From: Janthinobacterium sp. Marseille
Lineage (GTDB): Bacteria > Pseudomonadota > Gammaproteobacteria > Burkholderiales > Burkholderiaceae_D
Length of the DNA stretch: 64,000 bases
Direction: 5' to 3'
Assembly (NCBI RefSeq): GCF_000013625.1
Contig: NC_009659.1
Span: 744,001 to 808,000, forward strand
In this document: positions 51,767 through 62,304 of the stretch, piece by piece
Numbering within the stretch: position 1 is the first letter of the stretch
Layout: each line of letters begins with the position of its first letter
Notes under the pieces: generated by a model
What the model saw: the letters and a program-made list of their open reading frames with translations, nothing else
Told to the model about the DNA's origin: nothing
Database searches by the model: none
Translations under genes and position numbers: made by a program

Positions 51767-52225
51767 ATGTCTTTTTACGACAAGCTGAAAGCATTGAATA
51801 TCGAATTGCCTGCGGTAGCCACCCCGGCTGCGGCTTACGTCATGTACGTACAAAGCGGCAACACGGTTTTCCTTTCCGGCCATATCGCCAAAAAAGACGG
51901 CAAGCCTTGGGTAGGTCAGCTGGGTAAAAACATGACCACCGAAGAAGCCAAGCTGGCGGCACGCGGCGTCGCGGTCGACCTGATGGCAACGCTGCAGGCA
52001 GCCTGCGGCGGCGACTTGAATCGCGTCAAGCGCATCGTCAAGGTCATGAGCCTGGTGAACTCCACCGGCGATTACACCGAGCAGCATCTGGTCACCAATG
52101 GCGCCTCCGAACTGTTCGGCGAAGTATTCGGCGCACAGGGCGTGCATGCGCGATCCGCTTTTGGCGTGGCGCAGATTCCGCTTGGCGCTTGCGTAGAAAT
52201 TGAATTGATCGCTGAAGTGATCTAA
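51767..52225 (+). CDS. RidA-family (YjgF/UK114) enamine/imine deaminase-like protein
   Basis: A 152-residue trimeric-type protein. The region MYVQSGNTVFLSGHIAKKDGKPWVGQLG and the closing VHARSAFGVAQIPLGACVEIELIAEV are family hallmarks; the conserved substrate-binding Arg (HARSAFG) is present. RidA enzymes remove reactive 2-aminoacrylate made by PLP enzymes, in keeping with the adjacent aminotransferase. ATG at 51767 follows GGAG. Confidence 0.88.
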   Translation: MSFYDKLKALNIELPAVATPAAAYVMYVQSGNTVFLSGHIAKKDGKPWVGQLGKNMTTEEAKLAARGVAVDLMATLQAACGGDLNRVKRIVKVMSLVNSTGDYTEQHLVTNGASELFGEVFGAQGVHARSAFGVAQIPLGACVEIELIAEVI

Positions 52226-52242
52226 GAAATACACATAAGTAC

Positions 52243-52268
52243 CCATGTCCCGGAGTGCCGGGACGTGG
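52243..52268 (+). other. intercistronic hairpin ridA-aminotransferase
   Basis: An 11-bp stem (one G-T wobble) CCATGTCCCGG/CCGGGACGTGG with loop AGTG. No T-run. It may set relative expression of the two genes by processing. Confidence 0.5.
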
Positions 52269-52292
52269 CCTTATCTATACCGTGAAGTAATC

Positions 52293-53486
52293 ATGAAAAT
52301 CGAACATCCAACGCCGATCAACTGGCAATTCGCCAAACGTGCAGAACAGCTGCAAAGTTCGGTCATCCGCGAAATCCTGAAGATCACGATGCGCCCGGAC
52401 ATCATTTCCTTTGCCGGCGGTTTGCCGTCACCGGAAACCTTCCCGGTCGAGCATATGAAAGCGGCTTTCGACAATGTATTGTCACGCCAGGGCAAGATCG
52501 CGTTGCAATACGGACCTAGCGATGGTTATGCGCCGTTGCGCGAATGGATCGCCGACTCCTTGTCGATCGAGGGCGCGACGATTACGCCGGATCAGGTCTT
52601 GATGGTGTCTGGTTCGCAGCAGGCGCTGGATTTGCTCGGCAAGGTTTTGATTGAAGAAAACAGCAAGGTGCTGGTGGAAACACCAAGCTACCTGGGCGCC
52701 CTGCAAGCCTTCTCGGTTTATCAGCCGCAATTCGTTTCGGTGCCTACCGATGACTACGGCTTGTTGCCGGAAGCCGTGGATGGCATCGCCGATGGTGCAC
52801 GCCTGCTGTATGCATTACCGAACTTCCACAATCCTACCGGCCGCACGATGTCGGTAGAACGTCGTATCGCCTTGGTAGAAACCTGCGCCCGTCGCGGTTT
52901 GCCACTGATCGAAGATGATCCTTACGGTGCACTCAGCTATCGCGCCGAACCATTGCCAAAAATGCTGACGATGAATCCGAGCGGCGTGATTTACATGGGT
53001 TCTTTCTCGAAAGTACTGACACCGGGCATACGCCTGGGTTATGTAGTCGGCCCGACCCCATTGATCCGCAAACTGGAACAGGCGAAGCAGGCAGCCGATT
53101 TGCACACTTCGCAATTGACGCAAATGGTGGTGTACGAAGCGATCAAGGATGGCTTCCTCGCTGAACATATTCCATCGATACGTACCTTGTATGCGAACCA
53201 GTGCCAGGTCATGCTGGATGCGCTGGCTGAATTCGCACCGGAAGGTGTGAAGTGGAACAAGCCGGAAGGCGGCATGTTCATCTGGGTAACGCTGCCCAAG
53301 CATATCGACTGCATGCAGTTGCTGGAAGAAGCGATTGCGCAAAAGGTTGCCTTCGTACCGGGCGCACCTTTTTATGCGAACGAACCGGAGAAGAATACTT
53401 TGCGCCTGAGCTTTGTGACGGTACCGCCGGAGAAAATACGGGAAGGTGTTTCCAAGCTGGCCAAGTTGATTGCCGCAAAAATTTGA
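52293..53486 (+). CDS. class I/II PLP-dependent aminotransferase (2-aminoadipate/LysN type)
   Basis: A 397-residue fold-type I aminotransferase with Schiff-base Lys240 (GSFSKVLTPGIRLGY) and the aminotransferase signature NFHNPTGRTMS. It resembles 2-aminoadipate/branched-chain and aromatic amino acid transaminases; no HTH domain precedes it. With ridA, lysE, eamA and a MocR-type regulator it forms a metabolic locus for an amino acid or amine. Confidence 0.88.
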   Translation: MKIEHPTPINWQFAKRAEQLQSSVIREILKITMRPDIISFAGGLPSPETFPVEHMKAAFDNVLSRQGKIALQYGPSDGYAPLREWIADSLSIEGATITPDQVLMVSGSQQALDLLGKVLIEENSKVLVETPSYLGALQAFSVYQPQFVSVPTDDYGLLPEAVDGIADGARLLYALPNFHNPTGRTMSVERRIALVETCARRGLPLIEDDPYGALSYRAEPLPKMLTMNPSGVIYMGSFSKVLTPGIRLGYVVGPTPLIRKLEQAKQAADLHTSQLTQMVVYEAIKDGFLAEHIPSIRTLYANQCQVMLDALAEFAPEGVKWNKPEGGMFIWVTLPKHIDCMQLLEEAIAQKVAFVPGAPFYANEPEKNTLRLSFVTVPPEKIREGVSKLAKLIAAKI

Positions 53487-53507
53487 GCTGTCCAGCTCGG
53501 GTAAAGA

Positions 53508-53540
53508 AGCCGTTCAGTTTTTGACTGGGCGGCTTTTTTT
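53508..53540 (+). terminator. terminator after aminotransferase gene
   Basis: AGCCGTTCAG pairs with CTGGGCGGCT (two G-T), followed by T7. Confidence 0.85.
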
Positions 53541-53744
53541 ATTGGCCAGGTGGTTTTTCTTGAGCACTGCAAGTAGGAAGGGAGGGAGTTGACTAAATGT
53601 CTAAGACAGTCATTGCTTGCAGGACACTCGCTCAAGCGGCGATGGCATAATGGCATCTTCAGTCATCAATATGCCGATGGACTGGACCATCCTTTTTAAA
53701 CCTCATTATCTGGCATCAATTAAACGGCCTGGAAGAAGCGCTTC

Positions 53745-54647
53745 ATGATCAATCTTGAACAGATGGACTTAATTCTTGAAGCCTTGCCGGATCCGGCTTT
53801 CATCCTGTCTCGCAGCGGCAAATACGTTGCAGTATTCGGTGGCCGCGATACGCGTTATTACCATGATGGCACCGGCCTGATCGGCCTGTATATTTCAGAC
53901 GTGGTCAAGCCTGAGAAGGCAAACTGGTTTCTCGAACAGATTGCCAGGGCGCTCGAGTCCCGCAAGCTGGTGGTCGAAGAGTACGAACTGAGTAACCGGG
54001 ACGTAAAAGGCCTGGACGATGACGGTCCGAAAGATCCTATCTGGTTTGAAGGACGCATCCAGGCCCTGAGTTTTTTAGTGGACGACGAAGAGGTGGTGCT
54101 CTGGGTCGCGAGTAATATTTCAGAACGACACATCCTGGAGGGCAAGCTGAGGGAGTTAAGCGATACCGATCAGCTGACCGGCCTTTTCAACCGCAGAAAA
54201 CTCGAGCATGACCTGACACTGCACTACGAATCATTGCTCAGGTATTCAGTGCCGACTTCGGTCTTTATCTTTGATTTGGATAACCTCAAGAAAATCAACG
54301 ACACCAAAGGACATCATGCCGGGGATGAGATTATCCAGGCGGTGGCTGATATTTGTCGTTCAGCGATCCGCAAAGCGGATACTGCATGCCGCTTCGGTGG
54401 TGATGAGTTTGTGATTGCCTTGCCCAATACCGAACTTGAACAGGCGATGCAGCTCGCCGAGCGCTTACATGATCGCTTCAGGAAAGAGCTTAGCCGGTTT
54501 TCAGTGGGTGATACTGTCGTCACGGCGAGCATTGGTGTGACAAGTATGGTGCCGGAAGATCGATCATACGAGGACACACTCAAACGGGCAGATCGTGCGC
54601 TGTATGAAGCGAAAAGCATGGGCAAGGATAGGATTGTTTCTGCTTGA
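53745..54647 (+). CDS. PAS-GGDEF diguanylate cyclase
   Basis: A 300-residue cytoplasmic c-di-GMP synthase: a PAS sensor (about residues 5-130) and a GGDEF domain (about 138-298). GGDEF stands at 218-222 and an RxxD feedback site (Arg209, Asp212) exactly five residues before it. No transmembrane segment. It lies alone. It is the second cyclase of the window; the first is membrane-bound. Confidence 0.9.
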   Translation: MINLEQMDLILEALPDPAFILSRSGKYVAVFGGRDTRYYHDGTGLIGLYISDVVKPEKANWFLEQIARALESRKLVVEEYELSNRDVKGLDDDGPKDPIWFEGRIQALSFLVDDEEVVLWVASNISERHILEGKLRELSDTDQLTGLFNRRKLEHDLTLHYESLLRYSVPTSVFIFDLDNLKKINDTKGHHAGDEIIQAVADICRSAIRKADTACRFGGDEFVIALPNTELEQAMQLAERLHDRFRKELSRFSVGDTVVTASIGVTSMVPEDRSYEDTLKRADRALYEAKSMGKDRIVSA

Positions 54648-54901
54648 TGTTCGCTTGTTCTGTTATGCGCGCCTGAGTGGCTGCTTTTGACTGGTAGTGG
54701 GCGTCTGCTTTCGATCCAAAGCAGCCATTCATAAGTCTTTTGAACATTCCATCCTTTTGAGGATTGCATCTAGTTAATTATCAATGGCGAGTACTATTAC
54801 CCTTTAGGGCGATGTCGGTCGCACCTATGGACAATTGATGACGCTGCTTCTCCTTCGTATGCTACTTCGCTAAATCATTGAATTTAGAGAGGGAGAACGA
54901 A

Positions 54902-56296
54902 ATGATGCGATACAGCTTAGTCTTTGCTATTGGTGTTTTAAGTCTGTTTAGTATTGGGCCTGCTGTCGCCGCGCCGGACGCTTTGCTCAACACTCCCGCT
55001 TCGCCAGAAGTTGTTGCCAAGGGTCTTGAGACAGATGGTTATCAATTGGCTGTTTCAGCCTATACGTGGGGTTACCCGTTGGTGCGCATGGAACAAGTCA
55101 TGCGTGACTACACAACCGTGCCCACTAACAAACCGCCTACGAGTTATCGCGCATCCTTGAATCAAATTGGCTGGGCTACGCAGTTGGCCACACCTGATGC
55201 CAAGGATATGCCTACTGCAAACAATGACACGTTCTACATGAGCGCTGTGGTGGATTTAAATCAGCCCTATCTCCTAACGGTGCCAGATACGCATGACCGC
55301 TATTACGTGGTCAACGTTTTCAACATGTACCAAGAGTTAGAGCACTACATAGGGCGGCGTACAACAGGTACCAAGGCCGGTCGGTATGCAATCGTACCGC
55401 CAGGTTGGCAAGGTACGCTGCCTAGTGGCGTTAAACGCTTGGACGTGACCACAAACAAAGTTTGGTTGTGGGGAAGACTGCGTATTGCTCAGGGAGAAGG
55501 GGCTGAGCCCGTGCTGGCATTGCAAAAACAATTCAAACTGACACCGTTAGACCCTTCTAAGTCAAGTCAAGCCGCATTGTCTCCACTGCGCAACGCCGAC
55601 AATGACGAACTAGGCTTCTATGCATTGTTAGGCGATGCGGTAAAAAGCAATCCAATTAAGCCGGTTGACGAAGCGTTATTTGGACAATTTGCACGTATGG
55701 GGCTGACTAAAAAGGGCTTCGACCCGTCAAAGCTTAGTTCTGAAATGCGCAAAGGCATATTGAGAGGTTTGAAAGATGCGCCTTCGGTTGCAGTAGCTTC
55801 ATTCGCCAGCACCGCGAGCAAGCGGAACGGCTGGGATTGGGTGACCGGCCTAGATAGTTTTGGTTTCAATTATCCTCTGCGAGCAGTCGTTGCAGGTCCG
55901 TATCTTGGAGGGAATGGCGAGCGTGAGGCGATGTATCCGATTCGTTATACGGATGCAGACGGTGCCACATTGAATGGTCAAAACAGCTACGAATTGAAGT
56001 TCGACAGCGCACCTCCTGTTGGCGCGTTCTGGTCATTGACCATGTACGATGCTGGCGACAAGATGTTGGTACCGAATGATTTGGCACGGTACAAAATTGG
56101 GACGGATACGGCTGGCCTTAAGAAAAATGCCAATGGTTCCTTTACCTTGCAAGTGCGGCATGCACTACCTACTGACAAATCAAATTGGCTTCCGGCGCCG
56201 GCTGGCAATTTCTATGTAATTTTGCGCATGTATCAACCGAATGAGGACATTCTCAGCGGTAAATGGAAGATTCCGCAATTGAATAAAATTAAGTGA
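54902..56296 (+). CDS. exported DUF1254/DUF1214 protein
   Basis: A 464-residue protein with signal peptide (about 1-22, VAAP). The first half is DUF1254 (SAYTWGYPLVRMEQVMRDYT...NNDTFYMSAVVDL) and the second half DUF1214 (YELKFDSAPPVGAFWSLTMYDA, near 365-390). The pair occurs in many Proteobacteria and its biochemical role is unknown. GGGAGA before ATG 54902 fixes the start; ATG 54905 also possible. It is AT-richer than neighbours, hinting at transfer. Confidence 0.85.
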   Translation: MMRYSLVFAIGVLSLFSIGPAVAAPDALLNTPASPEVVAKGLETDGYQLAVSAYTWGYPLVRMEQVMRDYTTVPTNKPPTSYRASLNQIGWATQLATPDAKDMPTANNDTFYMSAVVDLNQPYLLTVPDTHDRYYVVNVFNMYQELEHYIGRRTTGTKAGRYAIVPPGWQGTLPSGVKRLDVTTNKVWLWGRLRIAQGEGAEPVLALQKQFKLTPLDPSKSSQAALSPLRNADNDELGFYALLGDAVKSNPIKPVDEALFGQFARMGLTKKGFDPSKLSSEMRKGILRGLKDAPSVAVASFASTASKRNGWDWVTGLDSFGFNYPLRAVVAGPYLGGNGEREAMYPIRYTDADGATLNGQNSYELKFDSAPPVGAFWSLTMYDAGDKMLVPNDLARYKIGTDTAGLKKNANGSFTLQVRHALPTDKSNWLPAPAGNFYVILRMYQPNEDILSGKWKIPQLNKIK

Positions 56297-56464
56297 TGCA
56301 AATTTTGGCTTGTGTAAAAGGTATGAGATTTAACAAGTCTGTATCAGGAACCAAGCTAAATTATTCTTCAGACTGTGAATGTCCGCTCCGGACCGATAGC
56401 AGACATTTACGTGGAAACGCAGGCGCTAGTTTTACTGCACATAGTCAAGCACTGGGCAGGTTCA

Positions 56465-57565
56465 CTAAAACCGCACCATCTCCCCATGCTCCAGCGCCAC
56501 AAAATCCGCCGCCGGAATATGCGCCTTCTTCAATTCCTCAGCCAAAGCCCTGGGTGGTTCATCCAGCGATTCATCCGCCAGTTCGAATGTGCCCCAATGA
56601 ATGGCGATCGAACGTTTGGCGTGCACGTTCTGATGGATTTTCACTGCCTCTCCCGGATCGACGTGCTGTGCTTTCATGAACCAGCGTGGCGCATACGCAC
56701 CTATTGGTAGCAATGCGAGGTCGAACGGCGCGAAGCGTTTGCCTATATCTTCGAAATCCCTGGAGTAGCCGGTGTCGCCGGCAAAGAAGAATGATTGCGG
56801 TCGCTTCGCATCAGGTTCAGTAGTGACAGCCCAGCCACCCCACAGGGTCTGGAAGCGGTCGTTCAGCGAGCGTGCCGACCAGTGCTGGACCGGTACGAAG
56901 TTGAAAGCCAGGCCACCTACGTCTGTTTTGTCCCACCAGCCCAGTTCTTGCACATTCGTGATGCCGATGTCTGCCATCCATTGCCTGATGCCCAGCGGTA
57001 CCAGGAAGAGGGGAGCACCGCCTGCCTGCTGGTTCAGCTTGAGTACCGTGTCTTTGTCCAGATGGTCGTAGTGATTATGCGAGATGAGCACCACGTCGAT
57101 GTGCGGCAGTTGCGCATAGTCGAGTGCGGGCGGCACCTTGCGTTGCGGGCCCATGAAGGTGAAGGGCGACGCACGTTCCGACCAGATCGGATCGGTCAGT
57201 ATGTTGAGGCCGCGCATTTGTACCAGCACGGTAGCGTGGCCTATCCAGGTGGCAGTCGAGATTTCTTTATTTGCCTGTAGCCAGCCTGCATCCGCTTTGA
57301 CGATGGGGAAGTGATAGCCATTGGCGGGCGGTTTGGGCAAGCCTTGTGTCAGCTTTTCCCATTGCCATTTCAGGAAGGAGCCGCCGATGTCGCCTTGCAG
57401 GTAGTTGTTTTTGTAGAGCGGTGGTGGCGGGCTGATGTAGGCGCGGTAGCAGCCGTAGCTGGCCATCAGCAATGCCGCAAGTAAAGCCCATCGAAGACGG
57501 CGGCGCGTCTTCGATGGTGGAGTCTGTGCAGATGAAACTGATGGGGATGGTTCCGTACTGCTCAT
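56465..57565 (-). CDS. MBL-fold metallo-hydrolase (NAPE-PLD/UlaG-like)
   Basis: A 366-residue protein with an N-terminal signal-anchor (about 23-40) and a metallo-beta-lactamase fold. Metal motif HNHYDH: His163, His165, Asp167, His168; another ligand in FFAGDTGYS. Related to phospholipase D-type and lactonase-like hydrolases. It starts 13 bases after the parC stop and reads in the same direction, so may share transcription with parC. Confidence 0.85.
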   Translation of the reverse strand: MSSTEPSPSVSSAQTPPSKTRRRLRWALLAALLMASYGCYRAYISPPPPLYKNNYLQGDIGGSFLKWQWEKLTQGLPKPPANGYHFPIVKADAGWLQANKEISTATWIGHATVLVQMRGLNILTDPIWSERASPFTFMGPQRKVPPALDYAQLPHIDVVLISHNHYDHLDKDTVLKLNQQAGGAPLFLVPLGIRQWMADIGITNVQELGWWDKTDVGGLAFNFVPVQHWSARSLNDRFQTLWGGWAVTTEPDAKRPQSFFFAGDTGYSRDFEDIGKRFAPFDLALLPIGAYAPRWFMKAQHVDPGEAVKIHQNVHAKRSIAIHWGTFELADESLDEPPRALAEELKKAHIPAADFVALEHGEMVRF

Positions 57566-57578
57566 GACTATGCTTTAT

Positions 57579-59894
57579 CTATTTTTGTGCGGTCAGGGTG
57601 GTCGCTTTGATTTTCGATTCCAGCGCCTTGCCTTTGCGTGCACGTTTGCCGATATGCGGTGCGAGGCCGGAGGCAGACAGCAGTACTTCTTGTGCCTTGC
57701 CGCCGCGACCGGCGCCGGAGACGATGACGCCGCGCTGGCTGATGGCTTGCGCCGCCAGCAGCTTCTCGTTCTTTTCCAGGTCCATCAGGATCACGCCGCG
57801 GCCACCTGCGGTGAGGGACTTGATTTCATCGATACCGAATACCAGCAAACGTCCTTTTTCCGACAGGCAGGCAATCGCGCTGGCACCGGCGGTCACAGGA
57901 CATGGTGCCAATGGTTCGTCGCCGTCGTCGAGCGTGATGAAGGATTTGCCACCGCGGGTGCGGCTGACCATATCGCCGGATTTGGCGGTGAAGCCGTAAC
58001 CCGCGGTCGATGCCAGCAGCAGTGTAACGTCGGCCGGGCCTGCGAAGTAATGCAGGATGCGGCTGCCGCTCGCCAGTTCGACCAGCGTGGTGATAGGGAC
58101 GCCGTCGCCGCGTGCGCCGGGCAGGGCGGAAACCGGAACCGAATAGATGCGACCGTTGGAGCCGAATACCAGCAAGGAATCGACGGTGCGGCATTCAAAG
58201 GTGTTGTACAGCGTATCGCCGGCCTTGAAGGTGAATTGCGCAGCATCGTGGCCATGGCCGGTGCGGGCGCGTACCCAGCCTTTTTGCGAGATGACGACTG
58301 TCACCGGTTCATCAATGACTTTGGTTTCTACCGACGCTTTTTCCGCGACTTCGATCAGCGTGCGACGTGCATCGCCGAATTGTTTTTCATCGGCTTCGAT
58401 TTCCTTGATGACCAGGCGCTTCATCGAGGATGGATTGTCGAGCAAATCCTGCAGCGTGGTTTTTTCATTGCGCAGCTCGGCCAGTTCCTGCTGGATCTTG
58501 ATGGTTTCCAGGCGGGCCAGTTGGCGCAAGCGGATTTCGAGGATGTCGTCGGCCTGGCGTTCCGACAGGCGGAAAGCATCCATCAGTGCCGGTTTCGGTT
58601 CATCCGATTCACGGATGATTTTGATGACTTTGTCGATATTCAACAGGATGGCTTCGCGGCCTTCGAGGATATGGATACGGTCATCAACTTTTTGCAGCTT
58701 GAATTGCGAGCGGCGGGTAATCGTCGTAAAGCGGAACTCTATCCATTCGCGCAGGATGTCGCCCAGCGATTTCTGGCGTGGCCGGCCATCGCCGCCTATC
58801 ATCACCAGGTTAATCGAGACGCTGGTTTCCAGCGAAGTGTGCGCGAGCAGCAGGTTGGTGAATTCGGTCTGGTCCTGGTTTTTCGATTTCGGTTCGAATA
58901 CCAGGCGTACCGGCGCATCGCGACCGGATTCGTCGCGTACGGTATCGAGCATGGACAGGACGGTTTGCTTGAGCGCCAGTTGTTCCGGCGACAGCGATTT
59001 CTTGCCCAGCTTGATTTTCGGATTGGTCAGTTCTTCGATTTCTTCCAATACCTTTTGCGACGAGGTGCCGTGCGGCAGTTCGGTTACGACCGCTTGCCAC
59101 TGGCCGCGCGCCATGTCTTCTATTTTCCAGGTCGCACGTACTTTGACGCTGCCGCGGCCGCTGGAATAGATGTCGCTGATCGCGGTCGGTGAAGTGATGA
59201 TTTGTCCGCCGCCCGGGAAGTCGGGGCCGGGGACGATGGCCATCAATTCTTCATGTGTCAGCTTAGGATTACGTATCAGTGCGACGGCTGCCTTCGCCAC
59301 TTCATGCAGGTTGTGCGAAGGAATTTCGGTCGCCATACCTACTGCGATACCGGACGCGCCGTTCAACAGCACGAAGGGCAGGCGGCTTGGTAGCAGTTTC
59401 GGTTCTTCGGTCGAACCGTCATAGTTCGGCTGGAAGTCCACCGTGCCCATGTCGATTTCATCGAGCAACAGTTTCGAAATAGGTGTGAGGCGTGCTTCGG
59501 TGTAACGCATCGCCGCGGCACCGTCACCATCGCGCGAACCGAAGTTACCCTGGCCGTCGATCAGCGGGTAGCGCAGCGAAAAATCCTGCGCCATACGCAC
59601 CAGTGCGTCATATACCGATTGGTCGCCGTGCGGATGCAGCTTACCGAGTACGTCACCGACTACCGCTGCCGATTTACGCGGTTTGGCGGCGGAGTTCAGT
59701 CCCAGTTCATTCATCGCAAACAGGATGCGGCGCTGGACCGGCTTCTGGCCGTCGCAGACATCCGGCAAGGCACGACCCTTGACGACGGAGATCGCGTAAT
59801 CCAGGTAGGCGCGTTCGGCAAAGGTAGTCAGTGTCAGCGCTTCACCGCCATCGGCGGGTGCTTCCTGGTCGAAGAGATTGGCTTGATCAGTCAT
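57579..59894 (-). CDS. parC: topoisomerase IV subunit A
   Basis: A 771-residue DNA-cleaving subunit of topoisomerase IV. Catalytic Tyr131 is in [10 protein letters not shown]; the [16 protein letters not shown] has Gln92 at the position of E. coli Ser80 and Asp96 at Glu84. The C-terminal part is a beta-pinwheel repeat region. It follows parE by 43 bases on the same strand. Confidence 0.96.
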   Translation of the reverse strand: MTDQANLFDQEAPADGGEALTLTTFAERAYLDYAISVVKGRALPDVCDGQKPVQRRILFAMNELGLNSAAKPRKSAAVVGDVLGKLHPHGDQSVYDALVRMAQDFSLRYPLIDGQGNFGSRDGDGAAAMRYTEARLTPISKLLLDEIDMGTVDFQPNYDGSTEEPKLLPSRLPFVLLNGASGIAVGMATEIPSHNLHEVAKAAVALIRNPKLTHEELMAIVPGPDFPGGGQIITSPTAISDIYSSGRGSVKVRATWKIEDMARGQWQAVVTELPHGTSSQKVLEEIEELTNPKIKLGKKSLSPEQLALKQTVLSMLDTVRDESGRDAPVRLVFEPKSKNQDQTEFTNLLLAHTSLETSVSINLVMIGGDGRPRQKSLGDILREWIEFRFTTITRRSQFKLQKVDDRIHILEGREAILLNIDKVIKIIRESDEPKPALMDAFRLSERQADDILEIRLRQLARLETIKIQQELAELRNEKTTLQDLLDNPSSMKRLVIKEIEADEKQFGDARRTLIEVAEKASVETKVIDEPVTVVISQKGWVRARTGHGHDAAQFTFKAGDTLYNTFECRTVDSLLVFGSNGRIYSVPVSALPGARGDGVPITTLVELASGSRILHYFAGPADVTLLLASTAGYGFTAKSGDMVSRTRGGKSFITLDDGDEPLAPCPVTAGASAIACLSEKGRLLVFGIDEIKSLTAGGRGVILMDLEKNEKLLAAQAISQRGVIVSGAGRGGKAQEVLLSASGLAPHIGKRARKGKALESKIKATTLTAQK

Positions 59895-59937
59895 TATTGT
59901 TCTGAAAAATTATTCGATGAAGTGAGGGCTCAGGGAT

Positions 59938-61923
59938 TTAGATATCGGCTTCGGCTTCATTGCCGTGCTCTTCTATCCAGGTGCGGCGCGCAGCTGCCTC
60001 GCCTTTGCCCATCAACATATTGAAGCGCGCTTCGGAGAAATCCAGGTCGAATTCGCCGAGCGATACCGGCAAGAGGCGACGGGTATCCGGATTCATCGTG
60101 GTTTCCCACAACTGTTCGGCATTCATTTCACCCAGGCCCTTGAAGCGCGAGATGGTCCAGGCATTTTCCTTGACGCCATCCTTGCGCAGCTTGTCTTCGA
60201 TGGCTTCCAGTTCGCCGTCATCCAGTGCATAGATTTTTTGCACCGGCTTCTTGCCACGTGCCGGCGCATCGACACGATACAGCGGCGGCCGTGCAATACA
60301 GATATGACCGCGGTCTATCAGTTGCGGGAAGTGCTTGAAGAAGAGTGTCAGCAACAAGACCTGGATGTGCGAACCATCGACGTCCGCATCGGACAGAATG
60401 CAGATGCGGCCATAGCGCAGGTTGCTGAGGTCGACCGTATCGTTCTTGCCATGTGGATCGACGCCTATCGCTACTGCGATATCGTGGATTTCATTATTCG
60501 CGAACAGGCGGTCACGTTCGGTTTCCCATGAGTTCAGCACCTTGCCGCGCAACGGCAGGATGGCCTGGAATTCCTTGTCACGGCCCATCTTGGCAGAACC
60601 ACCGGCGGAGTCACCTTCGACCAGGAAGAGTTCATTGCGCGAGATGTCAGTGGATTCGCAATCGGTCAGCTTGCCCGGCAAGACTGCCACGCCTGAGGAT
60701 TTTTTCTTTTCCACTTTTTGCGCGGAGCGCAAGCGCGATTGTGCTTGCTTGATGACCAGTTCGGCCAGCTTCTTGCCGTACTCGACGTGCTGGTTCAGCC
60801 ACAGCTCCAGCGACGGGCGTGTGAACGATGCGACCAGACGCACCGCATCGCGTGAGTTCAGGCGTTCCTTGATCTGGCCCTGGAATTGCGGGTCCAGCAC
60901 CTTGGCCGACAGTACGAAAGAAACGCGTGCAAACACGTCTTCCGGCAACAGCTTGACGCCTTTCGGCAGCAGGGAATGCATTTCGACGAAACTTTTGACC
61001 GCGCCGAACAAGCCTTCACGCAAACCGGATTCATGCGTGCCGCCGTTCGAGGTCGGGATCAGGTTGACGTAAGACTCGCGCACTACCGCGCCATCTTCCG
61101 TCCATGCCACGACCCAGGCCGCACCTTCACCTTCAGCAAAACCTTCGGCATCGGCACCGGCGTATTGCTCGCCTTCGAACAATGGGATCAGGGTTTCGGA
61201 ATTCGAGGCTTGCGCCAGTGATTCGGTCAGGTAACCACGCAAGCCCTGGTCATATTGCCAGGTTTGCGTTTCACCGCTTTTCGCATGCACCAGTGTGACT
61301 TTGACGCCCGGCAGCAGCACTGCCTTGGAGCGCAACAGGCGTTGCAGTTCGGCTTGCGGAATGACGGATGAATCAAAATATTTGGCATCCGGCCACGCAG
61401 TGACACGGGTACCGCTGCGTTTTTCGTCACGTGTAAGCGGGCGCGATTTCAGCGGTTCGACCACGTCGCCACCGGCGAAGGCTAGGCTGTGCACGCCGTT
61501 TTCACGCCATACGGTGATTTCGAGGCGGGTCGACAGTGCATTCGTGACCGAGACGCCGACGCCGTGCAAGCCGCCGGAGAAGGCGTAAGCGCCGCCCGAA
61601 CCCTTGTCGAACTTGCCGCCGGCGTGCAAACGCGTGAACACGATTTCCACGGTCGGGACTTTTTCTTCCGGGTGCAGGCCGACCGGGATACCACGGCCGT
61701 CATCTTCGACGCTGACGCTGCCGTCGGTATTCAGGGTGACGACGATGTTCTTGCAATAGCCGCCCAGTGCTTCATCGGAGGCATTGTCTATGACTTCCTG
61801 GATGATGTGCAGCGGGTTTTCGGTACGCGTATACATGCCGGGACGCTGCTTGACCGGTTCAAGGCCTTTGAGAACACGGATGGATGATTCGCTATAGTCT
61901 GCAGAGGATTTTTTAGTGGCCAT
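59938..61923 (-). CDS. parE: topoisomerase IV subunit B
   Basis: A 661-residue ATPase subunit. ATP-binding motifs EVIDNASDEAL and DDGRGIPVG; the TOPRIM domain has EGDSAGGSAKMGRD and SDADVDGSHIQ. Length matches ParE, not the longer GyrB. It decatenates chromosomes together with ParC. Confidence 0.96.
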   Translation of the reverse strand: MATKKSSADYSESSIRVLKGLEPVKQRPGMYTRTENPLHIIQEVIDNASDEALGGYCKNIVVTLNTDGSVSVEDDGRGIPVGLHPEEKVPTVEIVFTRLHAGGKFDKGSGGAYAFSGGLHGVGVSVTNALSTRLEITVWRENGVHSLAFAGGDVVEPLKSRPLTRDEKRSGTRVTAWPDAKYFDSSVIPQAELQRLLRSKAVLLPGVKVTLVHAKSGETQTWQYDQGLRGYLTESLAQASNSETLIPLFEGEQYAGADAEGFAEGEGAAWVVAWTEDGAVVRESYVNLIPTSNGGTHESGLREGLFGAVKSFVEMHSLLPKGVKLLPEDVFARVSFVLSAKVLDPQFQGQIKERLNSRDAVRLVASFTRPSLELWLNQHVEYGKKLAELVIKQAQSRLRSAQKVEKKKSSGVAVLPGKLTDCESTDISRNELFLVEGDSAGGSAKMGRDKEFQAILPLRGKVLNSWETERDRLFANNEIHDIAVAIGVDPHGKNDTVDLSNLRYGRICILSDADVDGSHIQVLLLTLFFKHFPQLIDRGHICIARPPLYRVDAPARGKKPVQKIYALDDGELEAIEDKLRKDGVKENAWTISRFKGLGEMNAEQLWETTMNPDTRRLLPVSLGEFDLDFSEARFNMLMGKGEAAARRTWIEEHGNEAEADI

Positions 61924-62164
61924 TCAATCGAATACTGGTAAGGGGTGCTGAAAAGGATGCTGAAATAAGGTCTAAAAGTGTTAATTGCAAAACAGCATGA
62001 AACATCGGAAGTGTCTGCATTCTAATGAAAAAAGGCAATCTCCACCTTTTATCCTATCCATCATGCCGGGCGAAACCGCCAAATTGTTAAATATAGTTAG
62101 ATCCACCACGCATTTCTGGCACTTTTTTGTTAAAAGCGTTCAAATGTATCTGGTTTGACAAATT

Positions 62165-62190
62165 GCCGACAAGTATTTGTGGTTGTCGGC
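62165..62190. promoter_or_regulatory. 8-bp inverted repeat in the parE upstream region
   Basis: GCCGACAA, ten bases, TTGTCGGC. A TTGACA stands near 62155. No T-run. It is the only clear structure in the 380-base gap 61924-62304, which otherwise holds nothing recognisable. Confidence 0.35.
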
Positions 62191-62304
62191 CTGCCGCCTG
62201 CCCATCCAGATGGCGCTGCAGCGGATTTTATCAATGCATAAATGTTGCATGGTAGTGGATTACCCCGGTCTGCGCCTAGCCTGCGCTCCCTCAACAACTA
62301 GTCG

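Noticed and set aside
57564-59192. Long open frame (542 codons) on the plus strand across parC
   Set aside because: It lies antisense to a clear parC gene, its translation is low-complexity and without domain features; the open frame follows from the codon bias of parC.
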